Positions 1 to 4,882 of a DNA stretch of 7,160 nt are shown here, piece by piece. The notes under the pieces were generated by a model. That model searched no databases. It was not told the DNA's origin and was given only the letters and a program-made list of their open reading frames with translations. The first letter of the stretch is position 1, and each line of letters opens with the position of its first letter. Position numbers and translations under genes: made by a program. The DNA comes from Methylotenera sp. Lineage in GTDB: Bacteria; Pseudomonadota; Gammaproteobacteria; Burkholderiales; Methylophilaceae. The stretch lies in NCBI GenBank assembly GCA_005791685.1, contig SXVG01000080.1:1-7160 (forward strand). The letters are read 5' to 3'.

Positions 1-1
1 C

Positions 2-19
2 GTCGGCCTTTAGGCCGAC
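2..19. repeat. Perfect palindrome, possible REP-like repeat
   Basis: Seven-base arms GTCGGCC and GGCCGAC flank a TTTA loop. No T-run follows on the plus strand, so it is not a convincing terminator for a plus-strand gene; what lies to the left is outside the window. Similar palindromes are common as dispersed intergenic repeats in proteobacteria, which is from memory and not checked. A weaker possible stem (CCCCA 30-34 with TGGGG 44-48) lies just downstream. The other reading is the terminator of a gene to the left. Confidence 0.4.
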
Positions 20-74
20 AAATAAGCCGCCCCAAGTCAGGCGTGGGGATGTTAATCCAGCAATAAAATTTCAG

Positions 75-103
75 TTTACAGATTCTGTTTTACAGAATAT
101 CAT
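75..103 (+). promoter_or_regulatory. Sigma-70 promoter for the higBA operon
   Basis: The -35 hexamer TTTACA (75-80) matches five of six consensus bases. It is separated by exactly 17 bases from a -10 hexamer TATCAT (98-103), also five of six. Transcription would start about six to eight bases after 103, that is at 109-111, on or next to the higB ATG at 109. No Shine-Dalgarno sequence precedes higB, so the message is predicted to be leaderless or nearly so. The promoter call is from sequence only. Confidence 0.6.
82..98. promoter_or_regulatory. Inverted repeat, likely HigA operator
   Basis: ATTCTGT (82-88) and ACAGAAT (92-98) form a perfect seven-base inverted repeat around TTT. It fills the spacer between the -35 and -10 hexamers and touches the -10. 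An overlapping direct repeat, TTTACAGA, occurs at 75-82 and 89-96. HigA proteins are known to repress their own operon by binding palindromes at the promoter, and a dimer bound here would block RNA polymerase. That HigA is the binder is inferred from position. Confidence 0.55.
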
Positions 104-108
104 AAGCC

Positions 109-387
109 ATGATACATTCCTTTGCCTGTCCAGACACGGAGGCGTTATTTAATAGCCACCTGTCTCGCCGCTTTAAGAATATTGAGCGTGTCGCGAGGCG
201 CAAGTTGCTTCAGTTGCATGCGGCGACGGTTTTGCAGAGTTTGCGCGTGCCACCTGGCAACCAATTGGAGTTGCTTCATGGTAATCGGGATGGCCAACAC
301 AGCCTGCGCATCAATGACCAGTGGCGCTTATGCTTTATATGGAAGGAAGACGGCGCCCACCAAGTAGAAATTGTGGATTACCACTAG
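109..387 (+). CDS. higB: HigB toxin, RelE-superfamily mRNA interferase
   Basis: A 92-residue protein of the HigB (plasmid maintenance killer) family, the usual length. Family members are ribosome-dependent endoribonucleases that cut translated mRNA and slow growth when the antitoxin is lost. The family pattern is visible: an N-terminal SF.C.DTEALF stretch (residues 4-14), FKNIERVARRKL (22-33), PPGNQLE (48-54), the core SLRINDQWRLCF (65-76) and the C-terminal VDYH (89-92). D90, Y91 and H92 line up with catalytic residues reported for Proteus vulgaris HigB. The third reported residue, His54 there, corresponds to Glu54 here by eye. The gene is intact. The start at 109 fits the family N-terminus (MI.SF) although no ribosome binding site precedes it. 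The toxin-first order with higA seven codons' worth of bases or less downstream is typical of hig loci. Activity is inferred. Confidence 0.9.
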   Translation: MIHSFACPDTEALFNSHLSRRFKNIERVARRKLLQLHAATVLQSLRVPPGNQLELLHGNRDGQHSLRINDQWRLCFIWKEDGAHQVEIVDYH

Positions 388-390
388 GAG
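386..390 (+). promoter_or_regulatory. higA ribosome binding site overlapping higB stop
   Basis: AGGAG begins inside the higB stop codon TAG (385-387). It lies three bases from the ATG at 394 and nine bases from the next in-frame ATG at 400. Three bases is very close, so the second ATG may be the main start. The overlap suggests translational coupling, which would help keep antitoxin output tied to toxin output. Confidence 0.6.
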
Positions 391-393
391 TTA

Positions 394-702
394 ATGAAAA
401 TGACGGTATTGTTAGATGAAATACACCCAGGCGAAATTCTGCTTGAGGAATTTATGAAGCCCATGGGCATCACTGGGCGGCAGTTAGCCTCGGACATTGA
501 TGTTTCCCCGAGTCGTATTAGCGAAATTGTGAACGGCACGCGCCCAATCTCGGCAGATACGGCATTACGTTTAGGTCTATTCTTCTCGATGGAGCCGCGC
601 TTTTGGCTGAATTTGCAGGCTGAGTACGATCTGCGCATGATGAAGCGTCACATGGAGGCCAAGATCGCCCCTAGGATACGTGTCCATCAAATGGCGGCTT
701 AG
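394..702 (+). CDS. higA: HigA antitoxin, XRE-family DNA-binding protein
   Basis: A 102-residue antitoxin of the HigA family that neutralises HigB by direct binding and represses the operon. The signature IHPGEILLEEF lies at residues 10-20. A helix-turn-helix follows at about 26-64, with GRQLASDIDVS as the first helices and SRISEIVNGTRPIS as recognition helix and turn. The motif EPRFWLNLQAEYDL (67-80) is the usual HigA region after the HTH. The last 20 or so residues are basic and variable. Length is normal. The gene starts six bases after the higB stop; the alternative start at Met3 (400) gives the same protein less two residues and better ribosome binding site spacing. It probably binds the palindrome at 82-98. 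Confidence 0.9.
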   Translation: MKMTVLLDEIHPGEILLEEFMKPMGITGRQLASDIDVSPSRISEIVNGTRPISADTALRLGLFFSMEPRFWLNLQAEYDLRMMKRHMEAKIAPRIRVHQMAA

Positions 703-708
703 AGAGTA

Positions 709-969
709 ATGATGCATACAACTAATTTGCGTAAAATCGGCGGATCAGTCATGCTCGCGGTGCCGCCAGCCATTCTTGATCTGTTGCATCTCTCGGTCGG
801 TGCGGCGGTAGGATTGACTGTTGATCGTGGTCGACTGGTTGTGGAACCCACCATCCGACCTAGATACAGTCTCGATGAATTGCTGGCAAGGTGTGATGCA
901 ACGGCAGCTGTCTCAAGCGAGGATAGCCAATGGTTGAGTACTGCACCTGTTGGGAATGAGGTTCTTTAG
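709..969 (+). CDS. chpS: ChpS/MazE-type antitoxin, toxin partner decayed
   Basis: An 86-residue AbrB/SpoVT-fold protein. The N-terminal half (about 5-47) has the swapped-hairpin pattern RKIGGSVMLAVPPAILD...GAAVGLTVDRGRLVVEP. The C-terminal half RYSLDELLARCD (52-63) followed by ST.PVGNE (77-84) closely resembles the toxin-wrapping tail of E. coli ChpS (ChpBI), recalled from memory. The family binds its own promoter through the N-terminal fold and inhibits a MazF/ChpB endoribonuclease through the tail. It begins six bases after the higA stop, so it is probably read from the higBA promoter. Two adjacent ATGs (709, 712) are possible starts; a weak GAGAG at 702-706 is better spaced for the second. 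Both halves look intact, yet the following toxin gene is a stub, so this antitoxin has no local partner. It may survive as a regulator, as protection against related toxins, or simply as a recent leftover. Confidence 0.85.
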   Translation: MMHTTNLRKIGGSVMLAVPPAILDLLHLSVGAAVGLTVDRGRLVVEPTIRPRYSLDELLARCDATAAVSSEDSQWLSTAPVGNEVL

Positions 970-1049
970 TGGAGCGTGGGGACATATATTTGGTCTCACT
1001 GGATACCGCATTGGGTCATGAAGAGCAGGAGCACGTTCAGCATTTCTAA
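969..1049 (+). pseudogene. chpB: Truncated ChpB/MazF-type toxin relic
   Basis: A GTG at 969-971 overlaps the last base of the chpS stop codon (TAGTG) and opens a 26-codon frame ending in TAA at 1047-1049. Its first 20 residues contain ERGDIYLVSLD and then LGHEEQ, the N-terminal strand and loop of ChpB/MazF endoribonucleases (compare the ERGDI..V.FD..SGHEQQG pattern of E. coli ChpB, from memory). The family continues with G.RP and about 90 more residues, which are missing: the frame turns to EHVQHF and stops. The homology stops at the HEEQ position and repeat DNA begins about 35 bases later. The stub lacks the rest of the MazF fold and should not be a functional toxin. It sits exactly where the toxin partner of chpS belongs, which supports the call despite its short length. 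Confidence 0.75.
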
Positions 1050-1083
1050 GCCTCAGTCATTGCACCGCAAGGGCATTTCTGTC

Positions 1084-1103
1084 ATTCCCGCATAAGCGGG
1101 AAT
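1084..1103. repeat. REP-like palindrome ATTCCCGC-ATAA-GCGGGAAT
   Basis: Perfect eight-base arms ATTCCCGC (1084-1091) and GCGGGAAT (1096-1103) surround ATAA, within the longer context GTCATTCCCGC...GCGGGAATCCA. This context is a familiar dispersed intergenic repeat of many proteobacteria, and the 20-base core also fits the neisserial dRS3 pattern (ATTCCC, eight bases, GGGAAT). No long T-run follows, so it is not a classical terminator. It lies 34 bases beyond the toxin relic and may mark the site of past rearrangement. Confidence 0.65.
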
Positions 1104-1116
1104 CCATTTTAAAATC

Positions 1117-1207
1117 TTCACCACAGAGAAAATCCAAAACCATTTTGACGCAGATAAACGCCGATCAAAAACTTTCACCACAGAGACACAAAGACACAGA
1201 GAAAACC
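1117..1207. repeat. Duplicated CACAGAG-rich intergenic repeat
   Basis: TTCACCACAGAG occurs at 1117-1128 and again at 1174-1185. The first copy runs straight into AAAATCC. The second has 16 extra bases (ACACAAAGACACAGAG) before AAAACC, so the two look like a short and a long form of one unit, the long form having internal CACAGAG periodicity. Between them lies GACGCAGATAAACGCCGAT (1147-1165). Both kinds of string are recalled as common non-coding repeats in bacterial genomes. No open frame of note is seen here. Confidence 0.55.
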
Positions 1208-1222
1208 TAAAAACAAGGTAAG

Positions 1223-1240
1223 GTTGGGAGTTATCCCGAC
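1223..1240. other. Small hairpin in the spacer
   Basis: GTTGGGA (1223-1229) can pair with TCCCGAC (1234-1240) around GTTA, with one G-T wobble. There is no adjacent T-run, so a terminator role is unlikely. It may be part of a degenerate repeat. The rest of the spacer between 1050 and 1323 shows nothing beyond the listed repeats and terminator. Confidence 0.25.
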
Positions 1241-1267
1241 AACAAGCATCATCGCTAAAGTTAAAAT

Positions 1268-1297
1268 AAAAAAGCCAGCACGCGTGCTGGCTTTTTT
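1268..1297. terminator. Bidirectional intrinsic terminator of the pst-phoU operon
   Basis: The 18-base perfect palindrome GCCAGCACGCGTGCTGGC (1274-1291) is flanked by six A on the left and six T on the right. It can therefore end transcription on both strands. On the minus strand it lies 33 bases beyond the phoU stop and ends the pst operon. On the plus strand it stops read-through from the toxin-antitoxin genes into the convergent pst operon. Confidence 0.93.
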
Positions 1298-1323
1298 ATT
1301 GCTTAAATGAAAGCGGGTCAGGT

Positions 1324-2031
1324 TTACTGGGCTTTTACTTCTTCCACCATTTCATCCATGCTGATGTGGCGTACGTCTTTGCCTTTCACCATGTACACCA
1401 CGTATTCCGAAATGTTTTTGGCGTGGTCGCCGATGCGCTCTATCGCCTTGGCGAGAAACAAGACTTCCAATGACATGGAAATCGTGCGCGGGTCTTCCAG
1501 CATGAAGGTGATGAGGTGGCGTATGGACAGTTGGTAATGTTCGTCCAGTTGTTGATCCATTTCGGCAATTTCCAGCACTTTGGAAGAATCTGAGCGAGCA
1601 AAGGCATCGAGTGCCATGTGTAACATTTCACGTGCCATGTTGGCCATGGTTTTGATCTCAGCAAAACGTGGCGTCCACATGCGATCGGTTTCTATGGTTT
1701 TTTGTGAGAAGCGGGCAATTTTAGTGGCTTCATCGCCTATGCGCTCTAAATCGGTAATGGTTTTGATCATCATCAATATCATGCGTAAATCACTGGCGGC
1801 CGGTTGCCTGCGGGCGATGATGTGGCTGCAATCTTCATCCACTTGCACTTCCAGCGCATTGACCTCATGGTCTTTATTAATGACGCTTTCAGCCAAGTTG
1901 GTGTTGGATTTGGTGAGTGATTCTAGGGCGTCCAGAATTTGTTGCTCCACCAAGCTGCCCATTTCAAGCACCTTGGCGCGTACCGCTTCGAGTTCAGCAT
2001 CGTACTGTTTGTATATGTGTTCAGATGGCAT
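1324..2031 (-). CDS. phoU: Phosphate signalling regulator PhoU
   Basis: A 235-residue, all-helical cytoplasmic protein of normal PhoU length, with two PhoU repeats of about 110 residues. Each repeat carries the metal-binding helix motif: DLERIGDEATKIA at 94-106 and AIERIGDHAKNISEY at 196-210. The conserved start of the second helix of repeat one, EVDEDC-like, is seen at VQVDEDC (62-68). PhoU links the Pst transporter to the histidine kinase PhoR, keeping the Pho regulon off when phosphate is plentiful, and limits phosphate uptake. A ribosome binding site AAGGA (plus coordinates 2038-2042) is six bases before the ATG. It is the last gene of the operon, 43 bases after pstB, and ends at the strong terminator at 1268-1297. 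PhoB and PhoR are not next to it. Confidence 0.96.
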   Translation of the reverse strand: MPSEHIYKQYDAELEAVRAKVLEMGSLVEQQILDALESLTKSNTNLAESVINKDHEVNALEVQVDEDCSHIIARRQPAASDLRMILMMIKTITDLERIGDEATKIARFSQKTIETDRMWTPRFAEIKTMANMAREMLHMALDAFARSDSSKVLEIAEMDQQLDEHYQLSIRHLITFMLEDPRTISMSLEVLFLAKAIERIGDHAKNISEYVVYMVKGKDVRHISMDEMVEEVKAQ

Positions 2032-2074
2032 GAGTTGTCCTTATAAAATTCTTTTGCTAGCGGGCGTTAACGAA

Positions 2075-2854
2075 TTAACCAAATTTACCGGTAATGTAGT
2101 CTTCCGTTTCTTTACGTACTGGGCGGGTGAAGATGGTATCGGTATCGCCGTATTCCATCATTTCACCTAAATACATATAAGCCGTGTAATCAGAAATACG
2201 CGCCGCTTGTTGCATATTATGCGTCACCACCAATATGGTCAATTTACCACGTAATTCGTTCATCAGTTCTTCAATGTTGGCCGTGGCAATCGGATCCAGT
2301 GCCGAGGTGGGCTCGTCAAACAGCATGATTTCTGGGTCGGTCGCCAAGGCGCGGGCGATGCATAAGCGTTGTTGCTGACCACCGGATAAGTTAAATGCTA
2401 AGTCATTTAAGCGGTCTTTGACTTCATTCCACAAGGACGCGCCTTTTAAGGCTTCTTCGACTTTGTCAGCCACCACGCGATTGCTTTTCTCATCACGCAC
2501 ACGCAAACCGTAGGCGACGTTTTCAAAGATGGTTTTAGGGAAGGGGTTGGGTTTTTGAAACACCATGCTGATGCGCATGCGCACCTCAATCGGGTCTACC
2601 CCAGCCGCCAAGATATTGGTGTTGTCCGGATGCATGACGATTTGACCTTCGTATTTATTACCCGGGTATAAATCGTGCATGCGGTTAAAGCAGCGTAAAA
2701 AAGTCGATTTGCCGCAACCGGAAGGGCCGATTAAAGCGGTAATTTTATTTTCATAAATCGGCATGCTGACACTTTTAAGTGCTTGATGGCCGTTTGAATA
2801 ATAAAAGTTCAGATTTTTTGATTCTGCTTTTAGCGCGGTGGGAGTGTTAACCAT
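2075..2854 (-). CDS. pstB: Phosphate ABC transporter ATP-binding protein PstB
   Basis: A 259-residue ABC ATPase that powers high-affinity phosphate import at the cytoplasmic face of PstC/PstA (ATP-driven phosphate uptake, EC 7.3.2.1). All motifs are present: Walker A GPSGCGKST (43-51), the PstB-type Q-loop FQKPNPFP (99-106), signature LSGGQQQR (156-163), Walker B with catalytic glutamate IMLFDEPTSALD (176-187, E181) and the H-loop histidine at 212. FNRMHDL (56-62) and the NPFP string are typical of PstB rather than of other ABC ATPases. The ribosome binding site AGGA (2860-2863) lies five bases before the ATG. The gene starts 24 bases after pstA and is followed by phoU, the standard order. 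No defect is seen. Confidence 0.97.
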   Translation of the reverse strand: MVNTPTALKAESKNLNFYYSNGHQALKSVSMPIYENKITALIGPSGCGKSTFLRCFNRMHDLYPGNKYEGQIVMHPDNTNILAAGVDPIEVRMRISMVFQKPNPFPKTIFENVAYGLRVRDEKSNRVVADKVEEALKGASLWNEVKDRLNDLAFNLSGGQQQRLCIARALATDPEIMLFDEPTSALDPIATANIEELMNELRGKLTILVVTHNMQQAARISDYTAYMYLGEMMEYGDTDTIFTRPVRKETEDYITGKFG

Positions 2855-2878
2855 GGTTATCCTAAATTATATTAATTG

Positions 2879-3838
2879 CTACCATTTAATGTTTTTACGA
2901 ATTTTGTAGCGCAAGTAGATGGCCGTACCGTTCATCAATAGTGTGACGAGAATAATAATGGCGCCGGTGGCGGCGGCATTGATATGAAAAGCATGGTCTG
3001 GTCGTGATAGCCAGTTAAACATTTGGATAGGCAGCACGGTAAAGGCCGAGCTTAACCATTCAAAGTTAAGGTAAGGGACCACGTCCATGACCGGTGCGGG
3101 CGGCAAGAAGGCAATAAAAGTCAGCGCGCCTATGGTGATGATGGGGGCGGTTTCGCCTATGGCGCGCGACATGCCTATGATGACACCGGTTAAAATACCG
3201 CCTTGCGAATACTTCACCACGTGGTCACTCACCACTTGCCATTTGGTGGCGCCCACCGCATAGGCGGCTTCACGGATGGCCACCGGTATGCCGCGTATGG
3301 CTTCACGGGTCGATACAATAACGATGGGCAGTATCAATAGACCTAAGGTTAAGCCAGCGGTCAGTATGCTTTGGCCGAAATCCAAGCCGTAGACAAACAG
3401 CCCCAATGCCAGCAAACCGTAAATAATCGAAGGCACACCGGCTAGATTGGCCACGTTAATTTCGATGAGGTCAGAAAACCAATTCTTAGGCGCGTACTCT
3501 TCTAAATACAAGCCCGCGGCAACGCCAATCGGCACCGCCGTTAAAAAAGTCACCAGCATGACCAAGGTCGAGCCCACCCAAGCGGACAGCAAGCCAGCAC
3601 TGCCGGCGCGACGGGAGGGAAAATCACTGAAAAACTGTAGGTTAAAGCGTGGGTAGCCATCCATGACCAAGTCTATGAATAGCGTCAGCAAAGTTAGCAA
3701 GCCTATCATTAAGGCGATGAGGCCTAAGGCGGCAAACACCATGTCATTGCGTTTGTGGCTACGTATCATGGCCCGTACGCCGTCTAAATCAGCCAGCACT
3801 GAGGCCTTTTTGCCGGTTTGTATGTCTTGCGCCTGCAT
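2879..3838 (-). CDS. pstA: Phosphate ABC transporter permease PstA
   Basis: A 319-residue inner-membrane permease that pairs with PstC to form the phosphate channel. A cytoplasmic N-terminus of about 33 residues is followed by roughly six hydrophobic segments, near 34-57, 88-110, 129-150, 155-177, 215-241 and 288-308. The long periplasmic loop after the first segment is typical of Pst permeases. The EAA loop that docks on PstB is at about 190-210 (EAAYAVGATKWQVV), followed by SRAIGETAPII (224-234), a PstA/PstC hallmark. The C-terminus RYKIRKNIKW is basic, as expected for the cytoplasm. Its ATG shares one base with the pstC stop (TAATG), and a GGGAG ribosome binding site lies inside the end of pstC. 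The two permeases are therefore translationally coupled, which would support equal amounts. Confidence 0.96.
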   Translation of the reverse strand: MQAQDIQTGKKASVLADLDGVRAMIRSHKRNDMVFAALGLIALMIGLLTLLTLFIDLVMDGYPRFNLQFFSDFPSRRAGSAGLLSAWVGSTLVMLVTFLTAVPIGVAAGLYLEEYAPKNWFSDLIEINVANLAGVPSIIYGLLALGLFVYGLDFGQSILTAGLTLGLLILPIVIVSTREAIRGIPVAIREAAYAVGATKWQVVSDHVVKYSQGGILTGVIIGMSRAIGETAPIITIGALTFIAFLPPAPVMDVVPYLNFEWLSSAFTVLPIQMFNWLSRPDHAFHINAAATGAIIILVTLLMNGTAIYLRYKIRKNIKW

Positions 3839-4785
3839 TAGTATTGCTCCCTGAATTTTTTACGCACCACGTGACCAATGAGGTTGAAAGCTAAAGTCAT
3901 GGCAAACAGCACCAAGCCCGCAGCGAAAATACTTTGGTAGCCTATGCTGCCATGCGGTAAATCGCCCATCGCCACTTGCACGATGTAGGCGGTAATGGTG
4001 GCGGCGCCTTCGGTTGGGTCAAAGGTTAAATTAGGTTGTTGGCCAGCGGCCACGGCCACCACCATGGTTTCACCCACGGCCCGTGAGACGGCTAAAATGT
4101 AGGCGGCCACGATGCCGGAGGTGGCGGCAGGGGTGACCACGCGAATAGCCGTTTGAAAGCGGGTGGCGCCCATGGCATAAGAGCCTTCGCGCATACTCAT
4201 GGGCACAGCGCGCATGGCGTCTTCTGCGACCGAGGCGATGTAGGGAATGATCATGACGCCCATGACCAAGCCGGCGCTGAGCATGTTGAAGCCAGGCAGA
4301 TCGGGGTATATTTTTTGTAACAGTGGGGTGACAAACAGCAAGGCAAAGTAACCAAAGGCGATGGTGGGCACGCCGACCAGCAGCTCTAAAATCGGTTTGG
4401 TGATTTCACGGGTTTTATGCGAGGCAAACTCGGATAAATAAATGGCGGCGATGGTGCCGACCGGTACTGCCACAGCCAGCGCCACAAAAGAGGTGGTGAG
4501 GGTGCCGGCAATTAAGGGCATGATGCCGTAGTGGGCATCTTCAAACAGCGGCGTCCACTCGGTGCCGGTAAAGAATTCGACTAAAGAAACGGTTTTAAAA
4601 AAACCAAAGGATTCGTAAAAAAGAATGGCCACGATGGCGAAGGTGGTGAAAACGGCAGACAGCGCGGCCAGCATTAACACGAGCTCAATCACACGCTCTT
4701 TAATGTTGCGATGGATGTTTTTAGCTAAACGTGGGCTAATGGCTAATTCGGTCATAGGGTTCCGCAGTGTGCTGGCAGTGTTCAT
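3838..4785 (-). CDS. pstC: Phosphate ABC transporter permease PstC
   Basis: A 315-residue inner-membrane permease, partner of PstA. Hydrophobic segments lie near 33-57, 90-117, 132-156, 168-185, 222-246 and 281-305. The EAA-type loop is at about 200-219 (EGSYAMGATRFQTAIRVV), followed by SRAVGETMVV (234-243), the PstC counterpart of the SRAIGETAP string in PstA. The AIYLSEFAS segment (114-122) is also typical. The start is uncertain: the ATG at 4785 has no clear ribosome binding site, while Met11 (ATG at 4755) has GGAA four bases upstream; either leaves the membrane domain intact. The gene is 97 bases after pstS, separated by an intrinsic terminator and a possible promoter. Confidence 0.95.
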   Translation of the reverse strand: MNTASTLRNPMTELAISPRLAKNIHRNIKERVIELVLMLAALSAVFTTFAIVAILFYESFGFFKTVSLVEFFTGTEWTPLFEDAHYGIMPLIAGTLTTSFVALAVAVPVGTIAAIYLSEFASHKTREITKPILELLVGVPTIAFGYFALLFVTPLLQKIYPDLPGFNMLSAGLVMGVMIIPYIASVAEDAMRAVPMSMREGSYAMGATRFQTAIRVVTPAATSGIVAAYILAVSRAVGETMVVAVAAGQQPNLTFDPTEGAATITAYIVQVAMGDLPHGSIGYQSIFAAGLVLFAMTLAFNLIGHVVRKKFREQY

Positions 4786-4821
4786 ATCAAGACTTTTATG
4801 ATTGTAACGAGTTTAAAGCAA

Positions 4822-4830
4822 TTTATAACA
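4822..4830 (-). promoter_or_regulatory. Possible extended -10 promoter for pstCAB-phoU
   Basis: On the minus strand TGTTATAAA fits the extended -10 pattern TGnTATAAT with one mismatch. It sits between the pstS terminator and pstC, about 37 bases before the annotated pstC ATG. No good -35 hexamer is seen at 16-18 bases upstream, where the terminator stem lies; extended -10 promoters can do without one. AT-rich DNA gives such matches by chance, so this is a candidate only. Confidence 0.3.
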
Positions 4831-4839
4831 GCACAACAT

Positions 4840-4868
4840 AAAAAAGGAGCGGTGCAGACCGCTCCTTT
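4840..4868 (-). terminator. Intrinsic terminator between pstS and pstC
   Basis: The stem GGAGCGGT (4846-4853) pairs with ACCGCTCC (4858-4865) around a four-base loop, extended by A-T pairs. On the minus strand it is followed by six T, a classical terminator 15 bases past the pstS stop. Within an operon it should stop only part of the transcription, giving more pstS message than pstCAB message; the stem also protects the pstS 3' end. It could act weakly on the plus strand, where only TTT follows. Confidence 0.8.
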
Positions 4869-4882
4869 ATTTCGCGCTTAAT

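Noticed and set aside
1..108. The C-terminal end of a gene, or an RNA gene, to the left of higB
   Set aside because: No frame on either strand gives recognisable protein, and the two hairpins do not make a tRNA fold or a known RNA. Only the repeat and the promoter are supported.
1084..1103. A neisserial dRS3 element or phage attachment site
   Set aside because: The core fits the pattern, but no other feature points to Neisseria, and similar palindromes are widespread. No integrase gene or second copy is in the window.
1029..1110. A shifted frame after the toxin stub reading GARSAFLS, vaguely like the G.RPVLV.S of MazF toxins
   Set aside because: Only G, A and R agree, and the frame soon runs into the palindromic repeat. 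The match is too weak to claim a simple frameshift in place of a deletion.
1084..1207. CRISPR array
   Set aside because: The repeats are few, unequal in length, not regularly spaced and have no cas genes nearby.
1580..2170. A 196-codon open frame on the plus strand opposite phoU and the end of pstB
   Set aside because: It lies antisense to two clear family genes, its protein is serine-rich and resembles no family I know, and it has no ribosome binding site. It is a by-product of codon bias on the other strand.
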